From Talinum fruticosum (taxonomy: Eukaryota; Streptophyta; Magnoliopsida; Caryophyllales; Talinaceae): 64,000 nt of DNA. The DNA is taken from the NCBI GenBank assembly GCA_021018815.1, contig JAITYX010000002.1:14291001-14355000 (forward strand). Direction: 5' to 3'. The notes beneath the pieces are model-generated. The model ran no database searches and was not told the origin of the DNA. It worked only from the letters and a program-made list of their open reading frames with translations. The stretch's first letter is position 1. The number at the start of each line of letters is the position of its first letter. Shown here one piece after another: positions 24,372-36,785 of the stretch. A program made the position numbers and the translations under genes.

Positions 24372-25245
24372 TGGATGCCGCGCTCGATCTCCAATCCAGT
24401 AAAGATCCCGACGTAAAATTAGAGTCACAGGGCCCAACGTGCTGGATCTCAAATCCAGTAACCAAAATCCTGGATCCGCCATTAAATATGACCATGTGAA
24501 CCCCTCCCTCTATCTGTCTCATAAAAATTATCCATCTTTACCACCACATATCTTACCTACCCCCGACATTTTTTGATGGAGGGAGAACCTCCACCAGAGC
24601 AATTCAAAGAATACTTTTATTTTCTAGCATCTAGGGATTGCTCTGTCATCATTATTTGCATTACATTATACAATTAGCACAGGTAAAAATACGTTGCATT
24701 CGATTATTTGAATTTATCCGATCTGAAAAAATTAGACTAATTTAGATAATTGTTCATATCCGAATTGAAATTCAGGGTGAGTTAGGTTTGTCAATTCGGA
24801 TCCGGGTTGTTCGAATTTTGTGACTATTTCAGATTCGTAAGAAATTCGGACAATCGGACAACATGGTTCGGACATTTGGTCATTCTAATTTAGGTATAAT
24901 TTAGTCCAAAATTTATAAAATTTTGAATAAAAAATCCAGACATTCAGGGTTCAAATTTTGTGAAAATAATAATAATAATTATTATTATTATGTCATAGAG
25001 TAATGAGAGCAATTATAATAATAATAATAATCATAAATAATTATACAAGATTATAATGAATAAGTGTTATAACGGTTATAACTACTTATTATGAGTTGTT
25101 ACCGCTGTTATAAACTATTAACGATTATAAATATTTTTATAGACGTTAATTTAAACAGATCCAAATGTGGAGTTCATGGGCATACATTTCTCTAATTCAC
25201 TATTTCCTTTGATCCCTTTTTTGGTCCATTTTCTGTTCTCTCCCT
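24372..25245 (+). promoter_or_regulatory. Orphan BAHD promoter region with inserted AT-rich DNA
   Basis: 24,372-24,690 matches the upstream regions of other copies (GTGCTGGATCTCAAATCCAG, the ACCACATATCTTACCTACCC block near 24539, TCTAGCATCTAGGGATTGCT). About 24,690-25,150 is unrelated AT-rich sequence with AATAATAAT runs and ATTCGGATC words. The CT-rich leader TTCTGTTCTCTCCCTCTTC resumes at about 25,232 and runs straight into coding sequence. Confidence 0.6.
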
Positions 25246-25578
25246 CTTCAACTAGAGAGCGGGAAAACAAACGCCTCTAAGATCTCCATTTCCAAAGACC
25301 CCAAACACGGCCCATTCTATCCCAAAGGGTACGGCCCAACCATCAAGCTTCCGCACCTTGAGCCAGAGGAGTTTATAACCTGTTTTCAACACGGACCACT
25401 GAGACAAGATTTTTCATTTCTCGTCTGCCGCTATTGCAAGGCTCAAGGCTCAGGCTAACCAAGAATGCGGGGTGCGACTCAGAATTTCTCGTCTTTTCAG
25501 GCATTCCTATGGAGGTGTGTTTCCAAGGGCCCGGAATCGACAATAGGAAGAGGAGATCACATGTGTATTATGTAAATT
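25246..25578 (+). pseudogene. BAHD fragment fused to its leader (copy 4)
   Basis: The leader joins directly to codons corresponding to about residue 200 (LESGKTNAS), so the start codon, the N-terminal half and HxxxD are missing. The fragment follows the line of the copy at 29389 (GYGPTIKLPHLEPEEFIT; AARLKAQANQEC-like), with indels that break the frame, and fades out near 25,578 before EFGLG. It is followed by AT-rich DNA like 14,090-14,200. A deletion relic. Confidence 0.85.
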
Positions 25579-26320
25579 ATTTTTCACCGCTTATAAAAAT
25601 AAATTATAATATAAAAGAGAATTAAAAAAATTAATTAAATATATTTAGTTGCGGTTTTTATGAAAAATATTTAAATACATAAAGTTATAAGCAAACTGTA
25701 AGGATGTGTAAGTAATCGTAAGGAGTTGTATAAAAGTGCAAGGAATTACAAAAAATTATAAGTTTATAAGTTAAAGTCAAATGGAACAGAGTTTTAAAAA
25801 TCTAATTTTGATATCTTTGAAATTTACAAATTAAGAAAAGGAGAGAAAAAATTGAATATTAAGGACACTAACCGATCCAAAATTTAGATTCTACGTTGAA
25901 GATGCTCCAAATGCACTCAACTTGGGTCAACTATTTGGACGAGAGTTCTGAACCACGTTTTAATTGACGAGAATTCCATTGACAAGACACGCACAAAGCT
26001 GTACTTACTAACTACACTAATGTCTGATGGTCACTAAAAATGATCCATCTCAACCTCTCTCCTCTATCTCTCTCATAAAAATGATCCATCTTTGCCACCA
26101 CATATTTTACCTACCCCCTACATGTTACCTTTGATGGAGGGAAAAGCTTCACCTTAATTTTCTGCCATCTGCGGATTGCTCTGCCACCATCATTAGTACG
26201 ACATCAAAATCCTCCATGTTAAATTTGAATTCATGGCCAGACCTTTCCATAATCTCTCTTTCCTCTGTTCCTTTTCTTCTCTATTTTTCTGTTCTCTCCG
26301 TCTTCCTTCAAGAATCAACA
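25579..26320 (+). promoter_or_regulatory. Upstream region of copy 5
   Basis: Includes the reverse-oriented MITE-like block (about 25,680-25,790). A segment at 25,910-26,030 (TTTAATTGACGAGA; GCACAAAGCTGTAC) also stands before the intact gene at 33204 (32,930-33,030). The block CATCTTTGCCACCACATATT at 26,086 and the CT-rich leader just before ATG 26321 follow. Inferred promoter. Confidence 0.55.
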
Positions 26321-27707
26321 ATGGCGTATGTTAGCTCTGGTGGATTTGAAAAAGAAACCTACAAACTTAAACTCATATTCGAAGATTTCATTAGACCCCA
26401 GAAACATGAACTACCTGAAGCTTCTAGCCAACCTCATTACTTAGGCCCCGCTGATCTGTTCATGCTCTCCATCGACCACATGCAAAAGGGTCTTCTTTTT
26501 CATTCCAAGACTCAACTCCTTGCCACCTTTTTCGACAACCTCAAGCGCTCCTCTCTCTCTCCCTGGTTCATTTTTACCCGCTACTTGGCCGACTTGCCAC
26601 TGAGATTCATGCCCATGAGCATGCTTCCTGGATCTACGTGGACTGCTCCAAGGGCCCTGGGGCTCGCCTCCTCCATGCCTCTGTGGACTTCTCTGTATCG
26701 GATATACTCTCCCCAACCGACCTTCATCCAGTCGTTAGATCGTTTTTCGATCTTGGGGAGAGGGCGGTGAACCATGACGGCCACACCAGACCGCTGCTAT
26801 CGATCCAAGCCACGGAGCTTCTAGATGGGATGTTCATAGGGTTCACCATGAACCACTCCGTAGCAGATGGTACCTCCCTTTGGCACTTCATCTCTAGCTT
26901 ATCGGAAATATTTCTTCAACTAGAGAGCGGGAAAAATGAGGCATCCATATCTCTATCCAAAACCCCCATATACGGGCCCTTCTTGCCCGAAGGTTACGGC
27001 CCAGTTATCAAGCTGCCTTACATCGAACCGGAAGGGGTTCGAACCGGGATTTTTAAGAGAGAGATTTTTCCATTTTGCAGGCGGCGCAATGGCAAAGCTC
27101 AAGGCCCAAGCCCAAAGTGAGGGTGGGACTGAAGCCCATAAAATCTCCTCCTTTCAGGCCTTGTGCGCTTTTTTTGGTTGTCAGTGACGAAGGCCAGAAA
27201 TCTAGGGCCCGATGAAGAGACCACCTTCACAATGAGTATGAATGCCCGGCCCAGGATTAATCCACCACTCTCCGATGCCCTCTTCGGAAATATCCTTGTT
27301 CCCACCCACGCATCATGCAAGGTAAGTGAGCTTTTGGGCGGTGTCTGGGATGGGCTTCTCTAGTAGTTCATAGATGTATAATGGCCAAAGATGACAAAGC
27401 AGTTCGCGAGTTTATAAACTGGACTGTGAAGGATCCTCGAGTAGGCCGACCAGGTGCAGAAAAAGCATTTGATAAGCCCAACAAGTTGTTGGTAGGTGGA
27501 GCGCCAAAATTCAATATGTATGGGCCTGAATTCGGGCTGGGAAGAGCGGTGGCTGTCCTCGCCGGCTATGCAAATAAGGATGACGGGAAGGTGGTGGCAA
27601 ATCCGGGACGTGAAGGAGGCGTGGACTTGGAGGTTTGTCTTAAGCCTGGCATTATGAATGCTCTTGAGGTAGATGCCGATTTTATGAGTTATGTATCATC
27701 AAACTAA
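26321..27707 (+). pseudogene. BAHD acyltransferase pseudogene (copy 5)
   Basis: Close to copies 1-3 (starts MAYVSSGGFEKETYKLK). Disruptions: 1-bp loss in the CT run near 26552; 11-bp loss near 27033 (EPEEFVSRF shortened to EPEG); 1-bp loss near 27170; a 1-bp loss near 27340; and an in-frame TAG at 27361-27363. NHSVADG is intact, and the last 108 residues with MYGPEFGLGRAVAV are open to the normal stop (27705-27707). Its tail keeps the ancestral frame by an in-frame loss (GREGGVDLEVCLKP). Clearly a pseudogene, though three of the changes lie in or next to short homopolymers. Confidence 0.9.
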
Positions 27708-29388
27708 ATGAAAGACGGACAAATATAGCCTGGCTATCTGATCCCATGTAAAATTGTCGAATTATTCGGCACAAGTTCATGAAGAAAATATGCATGTCTA
27801 CTAATAATGGTAAGGAATCCTTGTCACAAAAAGATTGCGCTACAGCATCATCGGCATTGCAAAGAGAGTGATGCACTTGACTTGATTCGTTTATCAGAAT
27901 AATTTAATTGATTTGCTTCTTAAACAGTTCCACCATTGATAAGTATGTGCATTTATCTGTAACATGTTATATCAATTATCTCAATTGGTGAAATTTATAA
28001 ATTATTATCAAATAGTTGTGTTGTGTGTATATCAATCTTTTACTCCAGTCTAACTCATTTTTCTTCATATTTAAATGTTGGATTAGAAGCATTACTTTCT
28101 CTTTTACTTAATCAAACATAATTTACAGATTTAATGTACTTATTTATGTTTGTAGGGTTTTTTTGGGAAACAAAGCGAAAATTATATTAAACCTACCAAA
28201 GACGGGGAACATGAATAACAATACATATGATTTAGGCCAAGATAAAAAAAAAAGACCTTAATCCAAAATTATCGTTCTTCTAAGAAAAATGAATGATCAA
28301 ACTGACTAAATATAAAACAAAGAGTTCAAGCCCACCAAAATGAGAGACATCGTGTCTATTACTTCTTGTACGAGGAGTTATGCTGGTGTAGTTTCTTAGA
28401 GTTACAAGCATAGAGGATCGGCTAAATGACCACTACGGGTGGCTTATTGTCCACCATGGGTGGTCTCTAGGTAGCCACAGATTGTGGCAAGGAGTAGCAA
28501 TGGCTTGTCAATGATAATTGGCAGACACAGGCACCACCAGAGACAGTGGTCCAAACCGTGGCAGTATTTTTAGCCACCACAGTCTGCATGGTGCTGATTG
28601 TGGTGGTGGTAAGCAAATGTTGCCTATTCTGGTTAATGATTTGCTTGGGTTCCTCTTATGCAAATAGACTAAATAAAACGCTTATTAAAGGATTTATCTA
28701 ATTAATTAATTTAATAAATAAATTAATTAAGATACAAAGAATTTTACTGCAAAATATTCATTCATTTTCTCTTATCTTTATCTCTGAAAATATATGGAGT
28801 TTTTTTCCAATCAAAACCTAAAGGGTGTTTCTTTAAATTTGCTCTTCAAAAACACATAATATTTATCACATTTCAGGGGTATCTTTACCAAAATTATAAG
28901 CGATCTTTATAAAATCGGATAAATAATACCTTAAAAATAATCTTTTACGCCTTTAGCCTTATGCTTTTTCGCTCAATTTTAAGTAATTTTCAATATATTT
29001 TCCAGCATTCAAGACACACTCAACTCAAGAACATAAGAAATTTCAAGTATTTAAATCTCCTTTCAAAACCCAAAAACAATTTATGAAAAGGGCCGAACAT
29101 CTCTGCCACGTTAAATATAAAATATCATATGAATAAATTAAACAAAGAAGTAGAAGCCAAAGCAGGATATTGTGAAAAATAATTAATTAAACAAATAATT
29201 AAATCTTGTGAACAAATCAATGCAGTTAGCCATTTGCAGCACTTCCAATTCATTTGTCTTCAACAGTATTATCATCTTTACAGGATCCCTCTGTAAACCA
29301 AATATAGGCTTCTTTCTCTCTCCTCATCGGCTCGTTCTTAACCGTTCTCCATTCTTCTGGTCCCTAAACCCAGACCCATCGTGCATTC
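27708..29388. other. Intergenic, copy 5 to copy 6
   Basis: 27,708-28,030 is the shared 3' flank. 28,400-28,620 is a GC-richer block with GGTGG/CCACC words resembling, but not clearly the same as, the LTR minisatellites; it may be an LTR remnant. 29,200-29,388 is the leader of the next copy. No gene seen. Confidence 0.5.
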
Positions 29389-30721
29389 ATGGGTTCTGGA
29401 CAAGTACCGGTGAAGCTCGTCTGGGAAACCTTTGTGAAACCCAAATGTGAAGTTCAAGCCTCAAAGCCTTATTACTTGGGCCCTATTGACCTGGCCATGC
29501 TATCCATAGACCCGATTCACAAGGGTCCGCTCTTATTTGGACCTTCTCAATGAATCTCTTTCTCTCGCCTTGGTCCGTTTCTACCCTTTAGCTGGTCAAC
29601 TCGCCACTCAAAAGTTCCCGGCCGAGCATGCTTCCTGGATCTACTTGGATTGCTCCAAGGGCCCCGGAGCTCGCCTCCTCCATGCCTCCGTGGACTTTAC
29701 CGTCTGGCTCAAGGTGCGTTCATTTTTCGATCTCGGGAAAAAGTCGGTGAACCATGATGGCAACACGATGGCGCTCTTGTCGGTCCAGGTGACGGAGCTT
29801 CTTGATGGGATCTTCATCGGGTTTACCATGAACCACTCGGTAGCAGATGGTAACTCCTTTTGGCACTTCGTGTCCACGTTGTCTGAGATATTTCTTCAAC
29901 TAGAAAGCGGGAAAACAAACGCCTCTATGATCTCCATTTCCAACGAGCCCAAATATGGCTCGTTCTAACGCGAAGGGTACGGCCCAATCTTCAAGTTTCC
30001 GCACCTTGAGCCAGAGGAGTTTATAACCCGGTTTGAACCCGGACCACTAAGAGAGAGGATTTTCCATTTCTCGTCTGCCGCTAGTGCAAGGCTCAAGGCT
30101 CAAGGCTCAGGCTAACCAAGAATGCGAGGGTGTGGCTCAGAACATCTCGTCTTTACAGGACCTGTGCGCACTTGTATGGAGGTGTGTTTCCAGGGCCCGG
30201 ATTCTACTACCCGACGAGGAGACAACATGTGCACTGATTACAAACTACCGGGCCAGAGTTGACCAACCTTTCTCCGAAGCCCAATTCGGGAATTTCTTTA
30301 GACGGGGCGGAACATCCTGCAAAGTGAGTGAGCTTTTGGGCAAGAGTCTGGGCTGGCTTGCACCGTTAGTCCATGAGAGTGTGAAGGCCATGGATGACAA
30401 AGCAATGCGTGGATTCTTAAGCTGGTATTCGGAGGCTCTGTTTGTGGTCCAACCGGGTCCCTCGAACCCATTTTATAAGCCCAATTGTTTGTTGGTAGGT
30501 GGATCCACAACCACAAGGTTTGATATGTATGGGCCTGAATTTGGGTTGGGTAGAGCGCTGGCTGGGTTGAATGGGTACCCGAATAAGGATGATGGAAAGG
30601 TAACCGCAAACCCGGGACGTGAAGGCGGGGGAGTGTGGACTTGGAGATATGTCTTAAGCCTGAGGTCATGAATGCTCTTGAATTAGATCATCAGTTTTTA
30701 AGTCGTGTCATTAGATTATAA
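29389..30721 (+). pseudogene. BAHD acyltransferase pseudogene (copy 6)
   Basis: A separate branch of the array, starting MGSGQVPVKLVWETFVKP. Breaks: a deletion at 29538-29553 removes about 14 codons and gives a stop (29551-29553); SDILSSTDLHPV is missing near 29703; a TAA replaces a Tyr codon at 29966-29968; a 7-bp tandem duplication (GGCTCAA) near 30095 shifts the frame; one base is lost in the G-run near 30630, giving the tail VWTWRYVLSLRS. NHSVADG (about 29829) and MYGPEFGLGRALAG are still readable. The homologous stop is 30719-30721. Confidence 0.9.
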
Positions 30722-33203
30722 GTTTTCTTAAAAAGTTATTTTGGTTCTAAGATTGATTGAATTTAGATTATCGTTGTGAGTTTGGGACTATTTTTAAGCA
30801 TGTTCAATTGCTCCGTAACAAAGATGACATTAATGTCAATGTGGATCACAAATTTGGCACATTGCATCAGTCAAATATATACATTGTACATTGTAGTATT
30901 AATTTTTCGTATACTAAAAATATTATTCACTTTTTTTTATTTAATTCATAAATGTTCCCGTGGTCCATAAATAAATGAGTTTTATTATATGATATGTGAT
31001 ATATTAACTTTAGGCTCATGGGAGTATATATAAATGCCAAAAACAATCATAAAAATTAATGATAAAAAATGTCAAAAAGTATTAATGATAATCCGGATTA
31101 CTTTGGGGCAGAAAATGTAAAATTAAAAAAACTCAGATTTGATGATATATTAATATCTTTAAATCCATGAGATTAAGCATAGAGACATGTGACTTAGTTT
31201 CAAAACTTGATTCCTCTACTCATCAACATATTTAATTAGTTTATCTATTTTATTTTCTATTATTATTTATTTTTATAATATAAAAATTATTATTTAGTGT
31301 ATTGTGTACTATAAAGATGGAAATCAATTTTAGCTTGTTGATTTTTTTGATTAAGAATGTTTTGTTTAAACAAATGATACAATAATATTAAAAATTAAAT
31401 TAAATAAATAAATTTATAATAATAATAACAATGTTATTACAATAATACAACATATAAATTAAAAAACTACAGCGGTAATAAAATACAGACAATATGAAAA
31501 TTAAAACTTCAACTGCATTTTCCCCAACTCTAAACGACATAACACTTTATTTTCCAAATGAATTAATTGTCAACCAACTTCAATCCTTAACGAGAAGATA
31601 ATCATTGAATTTAATTGCTTATCACTCGTTGAACAATTAAAAAGACCTACATTTATCTTATCGATCTTGATATTGTTGGTGACTTATTATTTTTAAGCAA
31701 TAGTTTTTTGTTTTGCGATTCAATGCATGTTACGAAGAATGGGAACATAGCCGCCCATCATATAGCTAGTCGCTAGAGTTTTACCCTATTGAGGTAGAGT
31801 AGGTATGTGGCTCAGGGGATGTCCCGACCAATCCAGTGCGATATACTAATGGACAAATTATCAATGAATCAGTCTCTACCTCCAGTCAAAAAAAAAAAAA
31901 AAAACCAAATATTCCATTTCCACATCTGAATTAATTGCCAGCTAATTCCATTGCCCTACATTTTTCTCCAATCAATGCAACCATGTCCCTTGTCGCTCAA
32001 TGTGAAAATGACACTTGACTGTAACACTATCTGGGAGGCGCTGGGACACAAACCTCTATGTGCGCCTCAAAACTCCGCTTGTGCGCTGTGTGAGGACACG
32101 TGGGCGCAACACCCGCCACATCATGCACGCTTAATCCAGAACGTTAATCATACGCATGAAATTTTGACTAATTAGTTTAGAAAATCCGTACTTTTTTTTT
32201 TTTTGGTTGAAATCTAATAAGAAATAATACTTATAATTAAAATGAATTATTAAATGTTAAAGTATCATAATTAGTAAGTCATAACACAAATGAAAACTTT
32301 GAACTTGTCATTTTCCCCTTTTTCTTATCTTCTTCCATTGATAAAATATCTAACTACCTTTAGAACTGTTATTAGTCATAATTAGTGATTGTAAGTCTCA
32401 ATCTATTTCTTTTTTAACGTGCTATTTTAATTATGGTTATATATATATACTGTTAGTTTTATATATTTTTTCCAATAAATCTCTTTGTTTCGATCATGAG
32501 AATTAGATTTCCCTATGTTAGTAAGAATTTTCACTTTTCACTCAAATGTTACCCTACGTACAAGTTCTCATATATCAGAAAGTGGTAGATTGTGGAGGAT
32601 GATTGAATTTTATCATGTGAAATTTACTTGTTTTAATTTACCATTAAACTTTTTAAAATGAGTATTTATCATGAGGTTTTAGATTTAATTTATTAGATTA
32701 TTTTAATTATTTATGTTGTAGGACCTATCATTAACGAATACCCATTGTCCATAATGAACAAATTTATGGCGAGTCATGTCCGATGCCAAAACTGTCCTCC
32801 TTATGGTGGAGCTGGTGTCTTTTGAGGTACCAATTACAGTATAATTTTTACACTATTAAATTTGATAATATCGAATAAAAGGGAATAGGATGAGATTAAT
32901 CACTGTAGATGCTCTTACAGCAATAAACACACTCAACTGCAGGCAACTATGGGGATGAGAGGACTGAATCACGGTTTAATTGACGAGACAATGCACAAAG
33001 CTGTACCAACTACGGCACTGTCCGATGTCGCTTATATTATGAGAAGCACTCAAAATGCGAAAGCAATATCTCATCTTTGCCACCACATATTTTGTCTTTA
33101 AATTCATAATCCTGGACTAATTGAGTACGCAACAGAAATACACAACCTCTGAAGAACACAACACCAAAATTCAATCCAAAAACTAAAAGGTTGACAACCA
33201 AAA
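30722..33203. other. Intergenic, copy 6 to copy 7, with promoter
   Basis: AT-rich and unrelated to the units on the left until about 32,920. A run of about 17 A at 31,889-31,905 could mark a retroposon end, but I find no clear start or duplication. 32,920-33,030 and CATCTTTGCCACCACATATT at 33,073 match the promoter of copy 5. No gene seen. Confidence 0.5.
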
Positions 33204-34580
33204 ATGTTGAACCCGGAGGGAATGAAGCTAATCTCAGAATGCTTCGTTCGACCCCAGAAAGAAGTCGAGGCAGCTAGGCGGTATCACTACTTGGGTCCCG
33301 CGGATTTGCTTCTGTTATCCATCGGCCCCATTCAGAAGGGCCTTCTCTTCTCATTCGAACATGAAACGACCCAACCCGAAATCGAATCTCTCATAGAGAG
33401 GCTCAAGGCCTCTCTCTCCATTGCTCTAGTCCACTTCTACCCATTAGCTGGTCGCTTTGAAACAAACAAGTACGAAGATGAGCACGCTTGCTTGGTCTAC
33501 GTTGATTGCTTCAAGGGCCCCGGAGCCCGCCTCATCTATGCTAGCATGGACCTCAAAGTAGCCGATATCATCTCCTCCGTTGACGTACACCCTACCGTCC
33601 CATCATTTTTTGATCTCGGTGAGAAGATTGTTAATTATGATGGTCACACCAGGGCTTTGTTGTCAATCCAAGTCACGGAGCTTCTAGATGGGGTTTTCAT
33701 TGGGTTCACCATGAACCATAGCCTAGTGGATGGCACCACTTTCATCCATTTTGTCAATGCCTTATCCGAGATATTCAGATCCGACCAAGGGGTTGAAGAC
33801 CCAATTCGGATATCTCGCTTACCGCTTTATAAAATGTATGCTCCTGATGGGTACGGAACAATTTTCAAGTTGCCTTATCTCGAACCGGAAGAATTCGTAA
33901 AGAGGTATGAACCGGGTCCTTTAAGAGAGAGAATCTTCCACTTCTCACCCGAGTCCATGGCAAAGCTTAAAGCCAAGGCCAACGAGGAATGTGGGACTCG
34001 AGATATATCCTCCTTCATGGCCTTATCGGGTTTAGTTTGGAAATCCATAACCCGAGCCCGTAACCCGTCAGGCCATTGTGAAACTGGCTGCTCCTTCGCG
34101 TTGAACGTCCGACCCAGACTTGAACCAGTGCTATCAGACGACTACTTCGGCAACTTCCTGAGCCTAGCCAAGGTGGTCTGCAATGTGGATGAGTTATTGG
34201 GGCAAAGTTTCGGCTCGACAGCGAGACTTCTGAGGCAAGAGGTAGTAAAACAGGTCACTCATGAAGGAATTTCTCATTTTCTGAAGTGGCATGCTGATAA
34301 CCTATGTGTTGCAGCACCGGGTTTGGACCAACCCGAACTCTTCGGGTCAGGAAACACTGTAATGATAGGTGGGTCGGCGAGATTCGATATGTATGGTCCT
34401 GAATTTGGACTGGGTCGGGCTGTAGCTGTTCGAATGGGCTTCGCAAATAAGGATAACGGGAAGGTCACTGCAAATCCGGGACGAGAAGAAAGAGGAAGTG
34501 TGGATCTAGAAATTTGCCTCAGACCTCAAATAATGAGCTCCCTTGAATCGAATGAGGAGTTTATGAGTTTCGTTTCTTAG
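33204..34580 (+). CDS. BAHD acyltransferase, intact (copy 7)
   Basis: Uninterrupted 458-residue single-exon frame. The catalytic motif is NHSLVDG with H172 and D176; MYGPEFGLGRAVAV places E400-G404 at the DFGWG position. The start ATG at 33204 follows an A-rich leader (ACCAAAAATG), and homologous starts (MLNPEGMKLISECFVRP, MVNEQRIKVISECFVRP) agree. It belongs with the copies at 36786 and 43718 in a second branch marked by SECFVRP, KYEDEHA and ANEECGT, distinct from copies 1-3 and 5. Cytosolic acyl-CoA-dependent acyltransferase by family; acyl donor and acceptor unknown. Its 3' third plus flank was duplicated to 38465-40510. Confidence 0.93.
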   Translation: MLNPEGMKLISECFVRPQKEVEAARRYHYLGPADLLLLSIGPIQKGLLFSFEHETTQPEIESLIERLKASLSIALVHFYPLAGRFETNKYEDEHACLVYVDCFKGPGARLIYASMDLKVADIISSVDVHPTVPSFFDLGEKIVNYDGHTRALLSIQVTELLDGVFIGFTMNHSLVDGTTFIHFVNALSEIFRSDQGVEDPIRISRLPLYKMYAPDGYGTIFKLPYLEPEEFVKRYEPGPLRERIFHFSPESMAKLKAKANEECGTRDISSFMALSGLVWKSITRARNPSGHCETGCSFALNVRPRLEPVLSDDYFGNFLSLAKVVCNVDELLGQSFGSTARLLRQEVVKQVTHEGISHFLKWHADNLCVAAPGLDQPELFGSGNTVMIGGSARFDMYGPEFGLGRAVAVRMGFANKDNGKVTANPGREERGSVDLEICLRPQIMSSLESNEEFMSFVS

Positions 34581-35865
34581 CAGCAATAATCATATGTTGA
34601 TTCATAAATCTTTACTGTGCCACTTTTTCTTGATACATAACCTCAGTTACTCCTACCTTTTCTTTTCTTTTTTTAATCCTTTGTTATTCACTTTCTCCTT
34701 CCGTTGTTTGTTTTGTTAGATATAATTCTTTACAATATAAATAAGTTTATAATTATATATTTTTTATCGGATAAATTAAAAAGACGGTACAAATAATAAC
34801 ATATAAAATTACACTAATAAATAAAAAAGGTAATTAGATTTGGGTTCTAATCTAACCAAAAACCTCATTATTAAGTTAAAACTTTACCACTTTATTGATT
34901 AATGTGTAAATGTTATTATAATTAAGACGGAGCGACTACAATAGTAATGATTTCATTATAAACATGATTATTGCTTATTATTACTTTGTACTATATTATT
35001 TAATTTAAAATTATTTTTTAATTGTAATGCGCAAAAAATAATATCTTTCTGATTTAACAGAAAGAAATATTGGAAAAAAAGCATTTAATTAGACATCGTA
35101 CAAACATGTTTGCGACTACTTGCAATAAAAATCTAATTAAGCCAACCTTACGCGTTGATTTTTCATTTGAACGGTAATGGAATTATGATTAAAGGTTGGG
35201 ATTAATTAGAGTCGTTTCATAATTCCGTTCTTATTTCATGAAAAAAGCGGTGCAATTGAATTGACTAAAACAAAGTTCCGTCTAGAAGGAGTGGAGAGAC
35301 GAACAGTGGACATATCCGACGAAGATAAATAATTTCAAGTGTCAGACGCGCTTTGGCCATAGACCGCTTTCAAGACATATATATATATATATATATATAT
35401 TTTAAATCGTTTCTGTCCAATTCCCTCAAGCCTACAAATTTTGAATTGTCTTCTTATAATCACGATCCTTGTATCTCAATTTCTTCAAACCTGCCGCCCT
35501 AAAAAAAAATAAATAAATAAAACGATAGTATGGGGCAAACCTATTCAATCAAGATCATAATATTCTAATTTTTTCAAATATCGCTACCTCAAAAAAAAAA
35601 AAAAGACAAAAGAATGTAAGTTGTAAAAATTTGTAACGTTATAACTTTTAAAAAAGTTATAATTTTAAATACGAGATATTTTTGACGTAAAAAATATTTT
35701 TCAAAAGTTACATAAGGAAGATTAAAGTTTGAATATTCATATATAATTATATTTCTCGTGATTTGAATTTACTTGCAAAAACAAAAAAATTCTACCGTTT
35801 TTTAAAAAGAAAGTATATTATAACGAATACGTATAAGAAGCTAAAAAGTATCTGATTCAATGGCA
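34197..35865. repeat. Segmental duplication, source copy
   Basis: From TTGGGGCAAAGTTTCGGCTC in copy 7 through its 3' flank. The partner is 38465-40510. Matching marks include the GATTTAACAGAAAGA stretch and GTTTGCGA, GCGTTGATTTTTCATTTG and TTGAATTGACTAAAACAAAG in the same order. Confidence 0.8.
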
Positions 35866-36785
35866 AAAAGACCCTAATTTTACATTAAGGAGATAGGTTT
35901 AAACCTATTTTCCCTTATTTCTTTACTCCCTCCCTTCTCAATTCAGATGACTTTTATGAGATAAACCACCTTTAATAATAACTACCTTACAATAAAATAA
36001 AAAATTGAAAATTAAAAAATTTAAGGAGATATAATTTCCCTTTTATTTTTATCTTGATTCAGTTAAAATAATTAAAAATTAATAATCAATTATTCAAATA
36101 CAGAATCAATATGCTTAAATCAACGAATGTAAACGACCTTTCAAGAGACTTTTTTTCATCGAAAGAATAATCCCACAAATATTTACATAATTATTTTAAA
36201 TATATTTATATAATTCAAAGAAATTACAAGAAAATTCACCAGTGCTTACACCCCAGAACAATGAAGATTAATAAGTTTGCATTTTGTTTTTTTGACCAAA
36301 ATGTTTCCGTTCATTAATGGCTTAGTGCTGATGTGATTGATAGACAATAACCAGCATAGACTAATAATTTTTGTCTTATGGGAGTAATTATTTTTTACCA
36401 AAGATGAAGACTTTTGCTTTATCATTAAAAATAGTAAAGATGGTGGAATCTGCAATTGACGACATAACTTACGTAGGTAGGACCACTGGTAATCGTAATT
36501 ATTTCAAGGCTAATTACTTTGCCACTGTATTAATATTGTTGTTGATAATTAGAATAAATTATCATTTTCTGAGGAATTCCCAGCAGAAAGCAGACAAAGT
36601 TGGAAGAAGGGAAACTTATCTTTTCTACGTACTACTTTCTCGAATCTACTGCTTCAATGGCGCCCGCCTCAATAATACATGCCACCTCTTAATAAGGACC
36701 TCGCTGAACCTGAGAGGAGAACTTACTAACTTCACCTCAGAATTTTAAACACTTAACGGTCTCATATCATAGGGCTGTCTCTACA
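34581..36785. other. 3' flank of copy 7 and upstream region of copy 8
   Basis: 34,581-35,865 has a diverged duplicate at 38,860-40,510. The rest is AT-rich. A 125-codon open frame at 36,371-36,748 shows no domain and overlaps the presumed promoter; I do not call it. No other gene seen. Confidence 0.55.
35378..35402. repeat. (AT)n microsatellite
   Basis: About 12 AT dinucleotides. Not present at the matching place in the duplicate (about 39,680). Confidence 0.9.

Noticed and set aside
31780..31906. Possible SINE ending in an A-run
   Set aside because: A box-A-like word is present, but a box-B-like word lies far too close and no target duplication is visible.
36371..36748. 125-codon + frame before BAHD copy 8
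   Set aside because: No recognisable domain, overlaps the presumed promoter and leader, and no paralogous frame upstream of the sister genes.
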